Of a stretch of DNA of 64,000 nt, positions 34,918-43,817 are shown one piece after another. The position numbers were made by a program, and so were the translations under genes. The DNA comes from Vicinamibacterales bacterium (GTDB lineage Bacteria; Acidobacteriota; Vicinamibacteria; Vicinamibacterales; UBA2999). The notes below the pieces were generated by a model. That model worked only from the letters and a program-made list of their open reading frames with translations, had not been told where the DNA came from and did no database searches. Each line of letters opens with the position of its first letter. Position 1 is the stretch's first letter. Location of the stretch: contig JAUXWO010000036.1 in assembly GCA_030680175.1 (NCBI GenBank), forward strand, positions 85,374-149,373, written 5' to 3'.

Positions 34918-36468
34918 TCAGCGCCGCCACTTCAGCACGGTCTCGAACAGCCGCTTCACGCCCGGTGTCAGCCGGGTTCGGCTGTACGCATCGCCCGCCT
35001 TCTTGAAGATCTCGGCCTGCGTCGGGTAGGGGTGAATCGTCGCGGCCAGCGTGCCGAGACCCGCGCCGGCCTTCATCGCCAGCGTCATCTCCGAGATCAT
35101 CTCGCCCGCATGCCGCGCAACGAGCGTCGCGCCGACGATCGTGTCCTTGCCCTTCCTCGTGTAGACCTTGAGGAAGCCCTCGGTTTCCCCATCGAGGATG
35201 GCGCGATCACCCTTCGCGTGCTCGATGGTGTAGGTGTCGATGGCCACGCCCTGCGCCTCGGCGTCTTTCGGATAGAGCCCCACGTGCGCCACTTCCGGGT
35301 CGGTGTAGGTGCACCAGGGAATGGTCAGCGCGCTCGCGCGCCTGCGCCCGAAGAAGAGCGCATTCTGGATGACGACCCGCGCGAGGGCATCGGCGGCGTG
35401 GGTGAACTTGTAGCGCGAGGCGATGTCGCCGGCGGCATAGATGTGCGGCGCGCTCGTCTGCAGGAAGTCGTTGACGGTGACCCCGCTGCGATCGTACGCG
35501 ACGCCGGCGGCCTCGAGCCCCAGGCCGTCCACGTTCGGCGCCCGCCCGACGCCGACGAGGATCTCGTCGACCACCACCTCCTGCGTCGCGCCGTTCACCT
35601 CGAGCGTGAGGCGTTTGCCATCGCTGTCGCGGCCGACACGCAAGTCCTTCGAGCCGCACAGGACGCGGATCCCATCGGCGACGAGCGCCCGCTGCACGAG
35701 GGCCGCGGCGTCGGGATCCTCGTTCGGCAGCGGACGCGGCATCATCTCGATGAGCGAGACCTCGCTGCCGAAACGCGCGAAGGCCTGCGCCAGCTCGCAG
35801 CCGATGGGACCGGCACCGATCACGGCGAGCCGGCGCGGCAGCGCCGTCAGGCTGAAGACTGTCTCGTTGGTCAGGTACCCGGCGTCGTCGAGCCCCGGGA
35901 TGGGCGGCGCACTGGCGCGCGCGCCCGTGGCGACGCAGGCGCGGGCGAACGTCAGCGTCCGGCCGTCCACCTCCACCGTCGTCGGACTGGTGAAGCGCCC
36001 CTCACCGAGGAACACGTCGACGCCGAGCTGCCGGAACCGGGCCGCGGAGTCGTGCGGGCTGATCGCGGCGCGCAGCTCGCGCATGCGCGCCATGACCCGC
36101 GGAAAATCCACCGTCACCCCGTCAGGGACCCGCACACCGAACGCGCCGGCCCCACGGACGTCGCCGATGGCGCGCGCGGACCGGATGAGCGCTTTCGACG
36201 GCACGCAGCCGACGTTCAGGCAGTCGCCGCCGAGCAGATCGCGCTCGATGATCGCCACCTTCGCGCCGAGGCCGGCTGCGCCCGCGGCGGTGACCAGCCC
36301 CGCCGTGCCGCCACCAATGACGACCAGGTTGTAGCGGCCATCGGGCGTGGGGTTGGTCCACTGGGACGGGTGCGTGTGCTCGAGCCAGCGCCGGTTCGTG
36401 TCGTCGAGGGGCTGCGCCTGCGGCAGGCGTGCCGCCCGCCACTCCGCCAGGTGGTCTCTGGAACTCAT
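34918..36468 (-). CDS. mercuric-reductase-like pyridine nucleotide-disulfide oxidoreductase
   Basis: The 516-residue flavoprotein has VVIGGGTAGLVTAAGAAGLG (FAD), the redox pair in GGDCLNVGCVPSKALIRSA, an NAD-binding fold VIGAGPIGCELAQAFARFG and the dimer-interface TLAATIHPYPTQAEIFKKA. It lacks an N-terminal metal-binding domain and the vicinal C-terminal cysteines of true MerA, so mercury reduction is doubtful; an unknown disulfide or quinone is more likely. The first 35 residues are an extra N-terminal extension. It overlaps the VTT-DUF547 gene by ATGA and is translated after it. In Acidobacteriota this pairing of a TVP38-like protein with a MerA-like flavoprotein is common (from memory). 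Confidence 0.85.
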   Translation of the reverse strand: MSSRDHLAEWRAARLPQAQPLDDTNRRWLEHTHPSQWTNPTPDGRYNLVVIGGGTAGLVTAAGAAGLGAKVAIIERDLLGGDCLNVGCVPSKALIRSARAIGDVRGAGAFGVRVPDGVTVDFPRVMARMRELRAAISPHDSAARFRQLGVDVFLGEGRFTSPTTVEVDGRTLTFARACVATGARASAPPIPGLDDAGYLTNETVFSLTALPRRLAVIGAGPIGCELAQAFARFGSEVSLIEMMPRPLPNEDPDAAALVQRALVADGIRVLCGSKDLRVGRDSDGKRLTLEVNGATQEVVVDEILVGVGRAPNVDGLGLEAAGVAYDRSGVTVNDFLQTSAPHIYAAGDIASRYKFTHAADALARVVIQNALFFGRRRASALTIPWCTYTDPEVAHVGLYPKDAEAQGVAIDTYTIEHAKGDRAILDGETEGFLKVYTRKGKDTIVGATLVARHAGEMISEMTLAMKAGAGLGTLAATIHPYPTQAEIFKKAGDAYSRTRLTPGVKRLFETVLKWRR

Positions 36469-38090
36469 CGGGTTGTTGTCTCCGGCCGGTGCTCCCGGCT
36501 GTTCAGGCGCCAATCGTAGTCGAGCCAACGCACGGCCGGCGGTGCGCTCCCCTCCATGACCATGCGCACGTCAGGCGCGACCCGTGCTGCATAGTCCAGC
36601 ACGGTCGGCGCATGCTGGGTGAAGTCGCCGCCGTACCAGTCGTAGAGCGCCGTCAGGCGCACCGTCCGGCCGTCGGCGTCCACCTGCACCCACCGCGGAT
36701 GCGTGTGCACGTAGCCGGTCTGATCGGCCAGCTGCGCCTCGAGGCGGTCCGCCGTGTAGGCCTCAGCCCTGAGGGGCGGACAGCCGACGGCGGCGCAGAC
36801 CAGCGCGAAGTGAATGCGGGGTTCGGCGAAGTTGGGGCGGACTTCCTGGTGCTCGATCTGATTGAGGCTCCAGGTGTGCCGGCCCACCTGCCATCGTGCG
36901 GCATCCCATCGATCCGCGGCGGGGATGTCGCGAATCGACGCGACCGGATAGTGATCGAGAATCAGCCGCAGGGTGAATGCATTGTACGCGTTGATGAGCA
37001 GAGCCAGCTTCTCGTCGCGGCCGAGGGCGTCGAATGGGGCGCCGGCCAGCTGCGCGAGATACGCGTCGAGCTGCCCAGCCTCCCGCTGCAGCCCCGCATA
37101 GTCGACGTAGCCATCCGGGTCCACGTGGGCGCGCAGCAGCGCGTCGAACGTCGCATGGTCGAACGACGGCCCGTCGTCGCGCGCCTCGTAGGCCTCCGTC
37201 GAGGCGACGGTGGGTGGGAGGCCCAGCGCGCGTTCGGCCCTGGCGCGCACCGCCGCCGGATTCGCGAGGCTCCAGAGCGCCAGCGCCATCAGCCCCAGTG
37301 CGAGGGCGGCGAACCCGACGGTGGCGGCCGCCGACGCCGGGGCGGGCGACGTGTCATCGCCGCCGGCCCCGCCCGCCGGCTGCACCGGGGCGTCCCGCTG
37401 ATCGATCTTCGTGCGCGTCCGGATCGCCGCACTCGCCAGGCGCGCCACGTAGACCGTCACCGCAATCGTCGCCAGCAGTCCGATGGCCCGCAGCGCCCAC
37501 TCGGCCGGGCTGGTGGCCGCGCCAGCTGCCGCCGTGCGGCCGATCGACCCGAGATAGACGTACATGAACGTGCCTGGCAGCATCGCCAGCCAGCTTGCCG
37601 CCACGGCCGGCCAGAAGCCAACAGCCGTCACGCCGTACAGGTAGTTCTGCAGGTTGAAGGGCACGGCCGGAGACAGACGGAGCAGGGCGACAATCTTCCA
37701 GCCTTCTGCGCCGATGGCCTCGTCGACCGCCGCCAGCTTCGGCGATGCGGCCACCATGCGCTGGACGCGATCGCGCGCCGCGTACCGCGCGATCAGGAAG
37801 GCGAGCGCCACGGCGGTTGTGGACGCCACCGAGACGATGACGGTCCCGAGGACCAGGCCGTAAGCGGCGCCGGCGGCCAGCGTCAGCAAGGAGCCAGGCA
37901 CAAACAGCAGCGCGGCGGCCACATACAGCGCCCCGAGCGCCAGAGGACCGGCCACACCCAGTCCGTCGATCCAGGCCTGCGCCAGCCCCATCAGCCGTTC
38001 GAAGGGCAACGCGCGCATGAGGAGGAGCACGGCGCCCGCGACGAGCGCCAGCGAGAACAGACGGATGAGTCGCATCGTGCGGACCGGCAT
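36465..38090 (-). CDS. VTT (TVP38/DedA-like) membrane protein fused to DUF547
   Basis: The 541-residue protein joins two domains. Residues about 1-230 form a VTT/SNARE-associated-type membrane domain (FVPGSLLTLAAGAAYGLVLGT, LLRLSPAVPFNLQNYLYGVT). After a linker and another membrane helix near residue 265, residues about 310-530 form DUF547 (DYAGLQREAGQLDAYLAQL, LLINAYNAFTLRLILDHYP, IHFALVCAAVGCPPLRAEAY). VTT proteins are implicated in lipid scrambling; DUF547 is a papain-like-fold domain of unknown role. The gene is co-translated with the MerA-like flavoprotein. ATG 38090 or 38075 may be the start. Confidence 0.85.
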   Translation of the reverse strand: MPVRTMRLIRLFSLALVAGAVLLLMRALPFERLMGLAQAWIDGLGVAGPLALGALYVAAALLFVPGSLLTLAAGAAYGLVLGTVIVSVASTTAVALAFLIARYAARDRVQRMVAASPKLAAVDEAIGAEGWKIVALLRLSPAVPFNLQNYLYGVTAVGFWPAVAASWLAMLPGTFMYVYLGSIGRTAAAGAATSPAEWALRAIGLLATIAVTVYVARLASAAIRTRTKIDQRDAPVQPAGGAGGDDTSPAPASAAATVGFAALALGLMALALWSLANPAAVRARAERALGLPPTVASTEAYEARDDGPSFDHATFDALLRAHVDPDGYVDYAGLQREAGQLDAYLAQLAGAPFDALGRDEKLALLINAYNAFTLRLILDHYPVASIRDIPAADRWDAARWQVGRHTWSLNQIEHQEVRPNFAEPRIHFALVCAAVGCPPLRAEAYTADRLEAQLADQTGYVHTHPRWVQVDADGRTVRLTALYDWYGGDFTQHAPTVLDYAARVAPDVRMVMEGSAPPAVRWLDYDWRLNSREHRPETTTR

Positions 38091-38190
38091 GCGGTCGCCC
38101 CCCCTGAGTCTGAAGAACGGTGTGAACGGCGCACGGAACGCTGGCGGCAGAAGCCGTGAGGCGAGGTGGCGCTCGCGTCCCGTGGGGAGT

Positions 38191-38217
38191 AGTCTCCGGA
38201 GACGCTGGCGACATTAC
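38191..38217 (-). promoter_or_regulatory. weaker ECF-type promoter, GTAATG-N17-GACT
   Basis: Minus strand: GTAATG (38217-38212), 17 bp, GACT (38194-38191), about 100 bp upstream of the VTT-DUF547 start. It deviates from the other sites at one -35 position and in spacing, so it is only a candidate. Confidence 0.3.
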
Positions 38218-38274
38218 AACCGCAGCCACGGCCCGCCCGCCCCGCCAGGCGCGACTGGCGCTCCCGTCGCGCGG

Positions 38275-39630
38275 TTACACCATGTAGGCGACGTCGGAGG
38301 CGTGGGTCGGATAGGCGAAGATCATCGCCTTGAGGTCCGCGGCCGTCGCGCCGGTCTTCATCGCCAGGGCGAACAGGTTGATCGTCTCGTCGGCGTGCGG
38401 TCCCAGCAGGTGCGCCCCCAGGATGCGGCCACTGTCCTCCTCGATCAGGACCTTCGACGCCGACGCCGTCTCCCCGATCCGGCGTGACGAGTACCAGGAG
38501 GCGGTGTCGGCATACTGCACGCGCACGGCGCGCCCGGTCGCCCGGGCGGCCGCCTCGCTCATGCCGACGGTGGCGAGCGGCGGCAAGGTGAAGGCCACGC
38601 TCGGCACCACCGCGTAGTCGGCCGTATGGTGCAAGCCCTCCAGGAGGTTGGCGCCGACCAGCCGCGCCTCGTACCCCGCCACAGGCGTCAGCGCCGGGCC
38701 GCCGGTGTCGGCCGCGTCACCCGCGGCGAACACGGCGGGGTTCGACACGCTCTGCAAGTAAGCGTTGACCCGCACACCACGGCGCGGATCCCATTCGACG
38801 CCCGCGGCGTCGAGCGCCAGATCGGCGATCTCCGGGACGCGCCCCGCGCCGTGCACCACGAGATCCGCCGCCACCTGCCGGACGTCCCCATGCTGGCGCA
38901 CCCGCACCACGTATTCCTCGCCCACGCGCTCAACCGCCTCGACCGCGGCGTCCACCTGGACGTCGATCCCCAGGTCCCGGCTGTGCGCGACGAGCCGGTC
39001 GACCAGGTCGGGGTCGAAGAGCGGCAGCGGGCGCGGGCCGCGGTGAAGAATCGTCACGGCGGCGCCCGCGCGCGCCGCCACATGCGCGAACTCGAACGAG
39101 ATGAAGCCGCCGCCCACGAACGCCAGCCGGTGCGGCAGCGACTCGAGTTCGAGAAACGCCTCGCTCGTGGTCAGGTGATGCTCGCCCGGGATGCCGAGGG
39201 TCGCCGGCATGGCACCGGTCGCAATGTGGACGAAGCGTCCGGTCCAGACCTCATCATGAATCGCCACACTGGTGGGACCGACGAACCGAGCTTGGCCGTG
39301 GCGCAGGGTGATACCCGCGTCGACAAGGCTTCGCTCCCGCTGCGTCGACATGGGCTCGATGAGGGACCGCTTGAACGTCATCAAGGCTGGCCAGTCGATC
39401 CGGGCATCGCCGGTCGTGCCGCGCCCCTCGAGGCGGCGCACGGCCGCCACGGCGTCGGCGGCTCCGACCAGAATCTTCTTCGGGTCGCAGCCCCGGAGCG
39501 CGCACGTGCCTCCCACCGGCCTCGACTCCACCACGAGCACGGACCAGCCGGCGCGGCGGCAGCGCTGGGCGACTCCGGCCCCCGCCGAACCGGTGCCGAT
39601 GACGATCAGGTCAGCCGCCCGAGCGCTCAC
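38275..39630 (-). CDS. glutathione/mercuric-reductase-like flavoprotein
   Basis: The 451-residue protein is a second pyridine nucleotide-disulfide oxidoreductase: VIGTGSAGAGVAQRCRRAGW (FAD), the redox pair CALRGCDPKKILVGA, FVGGGFISFEFAHVAARAG (NAD(P)), AGDAADTGGPALTPVA and a C-terminal FAYPTHASDVAYMV dimer motif. The pair CALRGC with four residues between the cysteines is normal for glutathione reductase-like enzymes. It overlaps the AhpD-like gene upstream by ATGA, so it could reduce that protein's active-site cysteines; this is inference from co-translation. Confidence 0.87.
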   Translation of the reverse strand: MSARAADLIVIGTGSAGAGVAQRCRRAGWSVLVVESRPVGGTCALRGCDPKKILVGAADAVAAVRRLEGRGTTGDARIDWPALMTFKRSLIEPMSTQRERSLVDAGITLRHGQARFVGPTSVAIHDEVWTGRFVHIATGAMPATLGIPGEHHLTTSEAFLELESLPHRLAFVGGGFISFEFAHVAARAGAAVTILHRGPRPLPLFDPDLVDRLVAHSRDLGIDVQVDAAVEAVERVGEEYVVRVRQHGDVRQVAADLVVHGAGRVPEIADLALDAAGVEWDPRRGVRVNAYLQSVSNPAVFAAGDAADTGGPALTPVAGYEARLVGANLLEGLHHTADYAVVPSVAFTLPPLATVGMSEAAARATGRAVRVQYADTASWYSSRRIGETASASKVLIEEDSGRILGAHLLGPHADETINLFALAMKTGATAADLKAMIFAYPTHASDVAYMV

Positions 39631-40172
39631 GCGCCGCCCCCGTCGCCCGGGTCGTCTGTGCCAAGCGTCGGCCGGCAGGTCTTCTCGAAGTCAGGCTCGA
39701 CGGCCAATCCGGTGGCCAGCACGAGCCGGTTGACGTAGTTGAAGTAGCCGACGACCAGAATGGCGTCGAGGATGGCCCGGTCCGACAGGCCGAGCGTTCG
39801 CAGTTCGGCCACATCGTCGGGGGCGGCGCCACCCGGGTGTGTCGTCATGCGCGCCGCCCAGGTCAGCAGGCCGGGCGGCACCTCCGCCGCCTCCAGGCCA
39901 TCCAGCGCCGCCTGATGATGGGCCACGCAGTACGCGCAGCTGTTGGCACGCGACACGGCCACGGCGATCGCCTCGCGCCACTGACGGGACAGGGGCCCCG
40001 GCTGGAACATGATCGCCTTGTAGAGGTCGAGGTGGGCGGCCATGGCGCGCGGGTTCAGGGACTGGACCTTGTGGATGTCGGCGACCCCGCCGCGGGCCTT
40101 CGCGATCTGGGTATAGAGTTCCGCCAGCAGGCCACGGGCGGACTCCGGTTCGACCATCTCGATGAACGGCAC
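39627..40172 (-). CDS. AhpD-like / carboxymuconolactone decarboxylase-family protein
   Basis: The 181-residue protein is an alkylhydroperoxidase-like helical protein. The catalytic stretch NSCAYCVAHHQAAL has the Cys-x-x-Cys pair and the downstream His of AhpD, and SDRAILDAILVVGYFNYVNRL fits the uncharacterised peroxidase-related subfamily. It probably reduces peroxides with electrons from a disulfide reductase, for which the co-translated flavoprotein at 38275 is a candidate. GTG 40172, directly after AGGAGG, is the start; longer frames have no support. Confidence 0.85.
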   Translation of the reverse strand: MPFIEMVEPESARGLLAELYTQIAKARGGVADIHKVQSLNPRAMAAHLDLYKAIMFQPGPLSRQWREAIAVAVSRANSCAYCVAHHQAALDGLEAAEVPPGLLTWAARMTTHPGGAAPDDVAELRTLGLSDRAILDAILVVGYFNYVNRLVLATGLAVEPDFEKTCRPTLGTDDPGDGGGA

Positions 40173-40231
40173 ACGCACCTCCTCGGGGGCTACTGCGCTC
40201 GGGAGCCCGCGGCAGTTACTCGCCGCGCAGG

Positions 40232-40837
40232 TCAGCCGGCAGAAGCGGCCTGCCCGGTCGCGCCGGCAGCCATTCGGGCGCGCAGCATTTGAAACGCCCG
40301 GAACCGGCGGCTCTTGAGGGCGCTTCGGCTGATCGACAGCCGTACTGCGGTGTCCTCGCTGCTGTGCCCGGCCAGGTCGCCGTCGACGACGGCCCGGTAG
40401 GAAGGCGCCAGGCCGTCGAGGGCGCGTGCCAGCACGCGCCGGCGCTGCCCCTCCAGCGCCTGACGCTCGGGGCTGCCCTCGGCCGGCGCGGGCACGAGGG
40501 CGCCCTCTCCGAGGGGCTGCTCGAGCCGCGTCCGCCGGTGGCGCTGGCGCCGCACTGTCAAGGCGGCGTTGGTGACCACCGCGTGCAGCCACGTCGGCAG
40601 CTTCGCGCGGCCTTCGAACGCCCCGATGTGCCGGAAGACGGACACGAGCGCCAGTTGCAGCGCGTCGTGCGCGTCCTCCTCGTTCTGCAGCAGGTACCGC
40701 GCACGCGCCAGCATCGACGGCCCATACAGCCTGAGCAGTCTCGCGTAGGCTTGGTCGTCGCCGCGGCGCAGGCCCTCGACGAGCGCGGCCTCGGCCACGT
40801 CGGGATCGCCGGTCCGTGGATCAATGATGTGCCTCAT
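40232..40837 (-). CDS. ECF sigma factor, probably autoregulated
   Basis: The 201-residue protein has sigma region 2 (YARLLRLYGPSMLARARYLL, EDAHDALQLALVSVFRHIGAF, KLPTWLHAVVTNAALTVRRQ) and region 4 (LDGLAPSYRAVVDGDLAGHS, SEDTAVRLSISRSALKSRRFR). No anti-sigma gene is next to it. The gene is preceded by GTAACG-N16-GACC only eight bases before its ATG and has no Shine-Dalgarno, so it should be transcribed as a leaderless mRNA from the same class of promoter found before seven other units in this window. It is therefore the leading candidate to direct that regulon. Confidence 0.9.
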   Translation of the reverse strand: MRHIIDPRTGDPDVAEAALVEGLRRGDDQAYARLLRLYGPSMLARARYLLQNEEDAHDALQLALVSVFRHIGAFEGRAKLPTWLHAVVTNAALTVRRQRHRRTRLEQPLGEGALVPAPAEGSPERQALEGQRRRVLARALDGLAPSYRAVVDGDLAGHSSEDTAVRLSISRSALKSRRFRAFQMLRARMAAGATGQAASAG

Positions 40838-40845
40838 GTTCGTCT

Positions 40846-40871
40846 GGTCCCGGGATGCCCGCCCGCGTTAC
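40846..40871 (-). promoter_or_regulatory. ECF-type promoter GTAACG-N16-GACC
   Basis: Minus strand: GTAACG (40871-40866), 16 bp, GACC (40849-40846). The ECF start codon at 40837 is eight bases downstream of the -10, so transcription should begin at or next to the ATG. Confidence 0.6.
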
Positions 40872-40915
40872 GCCGCCCGCGTGCCTGGAGCGCCCGTGCG
40901 AGGCCCGTACGCGCA

Positions 40916-40947
40916 AACGGCGCGCCCCCCGATGGGGACGCGCCGTT
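40916..40947 (-). terminator. terminator hairpin after the TonB receptor gene
   Basis: AACGGCGCG (40916-40924) pairs with CGCGCCGTT (40939-40947), with an inner CCCC/GGGG pairing, and on the minus strand the stem is followed by TTTGCG. It lies just after the TonB receptor stop at 40971 and before the ECF promoter. Confidence 0.5.
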
Positions 40948-40970
40948 CGCGCGTCTTGCGACCCGTGGTG

Positions 40971-43817
40971 CTAGAAGTCGAACCGGAACGCGAGCATCGC
41001 CGTGATCGGGTCGATCGAGGCGATCACGCGATCGAACTGCGCGCCGTTCAGCAGGTTGAAGTTCGAGACCTTGTTCGTATTCAGCAGGTTGAACACGTCC
41101 AGGGCAATACTCGCCCGGTAGCGGCCGCCGAAGCGCACCGATTTGTCGACGCGCACGTCGACCAGGCCGATCGTATCGGACCGGTTGGCGTCGATGTCCT
41201 CGCCGAAGAACCGCACCGTGCCGGCGTTCGGGAGCACAGCCTGGAAGATGCGGGCATACTGCCAGCCACTCTGCACCCGGACGTTGGTCGCGAACCCGAT
41301 CTCGTACGGGAACACGTAGCGGCCGAGCGCACGGAACTGCCAGTTCGTGCTCTCCTGCCGGTTCGACACCGGACCGGCCTGCTGATTCACCTCGAAGGCG
41401 ATCGGCAGCGGATCCGAGTTCAGCGGGCTCGTGCTGGCCGCCGTCGAGCGCAGTTCGTCACGCCACTGATAGTCGAAACTGCTCTGGAAGAACAGCCCGC
41501 TCGCGAAACGCTTGTTGAACGCGAACTGAATCGTGTCGTAGTCCGCATCGCCGCTGTCGCCCGGCAGCGTCGCCACGACGTTGCGCACCTGCCCGCGCAG
41601 GGTATCGGGCAGGTCGAACAGGGCGAACGTCCGCTGGCCCGTCACGCCGTTGACGAAGTCGCGTTCGTCGATGGTGACCGTCCGCGGCACCGAGAACTGC
41701 CCCTGGCGCACGACGTTGAACGTGCCGAACTCGTCGCGCGCCTGCTTCCGCACGTACGCCGCGCGGAAGGAGGACTCGCCCCAGAACTGCTGTTCGTACG
41801 ACACGTTGAACTCGTCGACGAACGGTGTCTTGAGGTCGGGGTCGAGCGTCGTGCTTGTGCCACCCGCCGACGCGACGAGGGCCCCGAGTTCCTGCGGCCC
41901 ATCGAAGAGCCGGTTGCCGTTCAGATCGTTGAACACGAAGTCCCGCGTGTTCGTGCCGCCGGGATTCAGGCCCGACAGCCGATCGGCGAAGTTCTGGTAG
42001 AAGCGGCCGTAGAACCCCTTGATGACCGTCCGGCTGTCGCCCGTCGGCGAGAACGACACACCGACGCGCGGCGAGACCTTGTTGCTGGTCAGGAGGGTCG
42101 CGCCGGGTACCGTAGCGGCAGGGAAGATCGCCGAGAGCACCGGCGTGCGGATGGAGTCTTCGTAGTGCGGCCGCTGCCGGTCGTAGCGCACGCCCGCGGT
42201 GATCGTCAGCCGGTTGTTCACCGACCAGCGGTCCTGGAGGTAGAACGCGACGCGCCGGTTCCGATCGTCGGCGCTCGTCCAGCCCGTGCCGAAGTCGGAG
42301 AAGTTGCCGAGATCGGTGAGCCGGATGTTGTTGGTCGCCCCATTGAGGTCCAGATAGAGAATCTGGCCCGACGACCCGTTGTTGCCAAACTTGGATTGAT
42401 CATCCAGGATCTCGAAGCCCGCCTTGATGTCGTGCGAGCCGGCCTTCTCGGGCAGGAAGTACGTCAGCGTCGCGTGCACCTGCGGCTTGTTGCGATCGAA
42501 GGTGAACGGCCCGCCGGCGCTCCCGGTCAGCCAGCCCGCGCCCGTCTGGACACCCGTGCCGGTATCCTGGCGTGGCGGGTTGCTCTCGAATGGCACCGCC
42601 GGCTCCATCGGCCAGCCGAATCCGAACAGCCCGACGCGCACGTCCGTGAACATGCGGTTGGTCCAGACACGCTGGTGCTGGCCGTTGTACATCCACGAGT
42701 CGCTCTTCTGCGCCAGGATGGAGTCCGGGCCGATCGTGTTCGACAACCCGCGGCTCGGCTTCGCCTTCCGGCCCCACTGGTAGTACCCGATGATGGTGTC
42801 CTTATTGCTGAGCTTGGCGGTCCCCTTCGCGGTGAAGTTGTCGAACTCCCCGAGGTCCGTGGCAAGGTCGACCGGCACGCCCGAGATCTGCTTGTCGATC
42901 TTGAAATGGTTGTACGCGGTGTAGAACCAGACGCGATCCCGCTTGATCGGTCCGCCGATGTCGGTGTGGAACTCCCAGAACTGCAGATTGGGCTGCCCCG
43001 TGTCCCCGCGCCGCCGGAGGTCGTCGTCAAGGTTGGTGCCGATGAAGCTCTCGTCTTCCCAGGAGAGGTTGTTCAACGACCGGAACTCGTTGCCGCCGCT
43101 CTTGATCGTCGAGAAGACCGCCGAGCCGGGCGTCATCATCGACACGTCGCCGCCGGCCGCGGCCACCGAGACCTCTTCGTGCGCGAAGAAGTCCTGATAG
43201 AAGCCCGCGCCGCCGGTGCCTTCGGTCGTGTCCACGCCGTCGGTCACCACCTGATTCTGGTTGCGGATGCCGAAGCTCTCGTAGCCGACCTGCTGGCTCT
43301 TGTGGCTGCCGCCCACGTCGAAGCCGAGCATGCGGACGCCCGGCGCCTGGGCCAGCGTCGCCCAGAGATCGGTGGCCGACGGAATCGCGGCCAGCGCCTC
43401 GGCATTGAAGACCGACCCCACCGCCGTGGACGAGGTATCGACGATCGGCGCCTGGCCCGAGACCGTGACCGTCTCCTCCAGTGTCGCCACCTGCAGCGCC
43501 GCGTCCACGTTCAGCGTCTGCCCAAGCGCCAGCACGATATTCTCGCGAATGACCGTCTGGAAGCCCGGCAGTTCGAAGGTGAGCGTATAGCGGCCACCCG
43601 GCAGCGCCGGAAAGCGATACTGTCCGTCGCCCTCAGTGATCGCGGTTTGCGATCCGATGAGCGACGAGGCCTGTGCCGTGACCGTGACGCCGGGAAGCAC
43701 GCCCCGCTGGGCGTCGCGGACGACGCCCTGCAGACGCCCGGTGCTTACCTGTGCGCCGAGTGGGGATACCAGCAGCACGACGCCCACCGCGAGCGCCGTG
43801 ACCAATTTCGAGAACAT
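40971..43817 (-). CDS. TonB-dependent receptor with carboxypeptidase-regulatory-like domain
   Basis: The 948-residue protein has a signal peptide (LVTALAVGVVLLVSPLGAQ), a carboxypeptidase-regulatory-like domain (residues 28-110: GRLQGVVRDAQRGVLPGVTV and GRYTLTFELPGFQ), a plug domain (about 130-240) and a 22-strand barrel ending in AMLAFRFDF. It is the Oar/SusC-like type that dominates acidobacterial genomes. The substrate is unknown: no transporter or hydrolase is adjacent; the neighbours are ECF sigma genes on both sides. AGGAGG precedes ATG 43817. Confidence 0.92.
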   Translation of the reverse strand: MFSKLVTALAVGVVLLVSPLGAQVSTGRLQGVVRDAQRGVLPGVTVTAQASSLIGSQTAITEGDGQYRFPALPGGRYTLTFELPGFQTVIRENIVLALGQTLNVDAALQVATLEETVTVSGQAPIVDTSSTAVGSVFNAEALAAIPSATDLWATLAQAPGVRMLGFDVGGSHKSQQVGYESFGIRNQNQVVTDGVDTTEGTGGAGFYQDFFAHEEVSVAAAGGDVSMMTPGSAVFSTIKSGGNEFRSLNNLSWEDESFIGTNLDDDLRRRGDTGQPNLQFWEFHTDIGGPIKRDRVWFYTAYNHFKIDKQISGVPVDLATDLGEFDNFTAKGTAKLSNKDTIIGYYQWGRKAKPSRGLSNTIGPDSILAQKSDSWMYNGQHQRVWTNRMFTDVRVGLFGFGWPMEPAVPFESNPPRQDTGTGVQTGAGWLTGSAGGPFTFDRNKPQVHATLTYFLPEKAGSHDIKAGFEILDDQSKFGNNGSSGQILYLDLNGATNNIRLTDLGNFSDFGTGWTSADDRNRRVAFYLQDRWSVNNRLTITAGVRYDRQRPHYEDSIRTPVLSAIFPAATVPGATLLTSNKVSPRVGVSFSPTGDSRTVIKGFYGRFYQNFADRLSGLNPGGTNTRDFVFNDLNGNRLFDGPQELGALVASAGGTSTTLDPDLKTPFVDEFNVSYEQQFWGESSFRAAYVRKQARDEFGTFNVVRQGQFSVPRTVTIDERDFVNGVTGQRTFALFDLPDTLRGQVRNVVATLPGDSGDADYDTIQFAFNKRFASGLFFQSSFDYQWRDELRSTAASTSPLNSDPLPIAFEVNQQAGPVSNRQESTNWQFRALGRYVFPYEIGFATNVRVQSGWQYARIFQAVLPNAGTVRFFGEDIDANRSDTIGLVDVRVDKSVRFGGRYRASIALDVFNLLNTNKVSNFNLLNGAQFDRVIASIDPITAMLAFRFDF

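Noticed and set aside
34918..36468. True mercuric reductase MerA
   Set aside because: No N-terminal heavy-metal domain, no C-terminal vicinal cysteines and no merT/merP nearby; only the generic redox pair is present.
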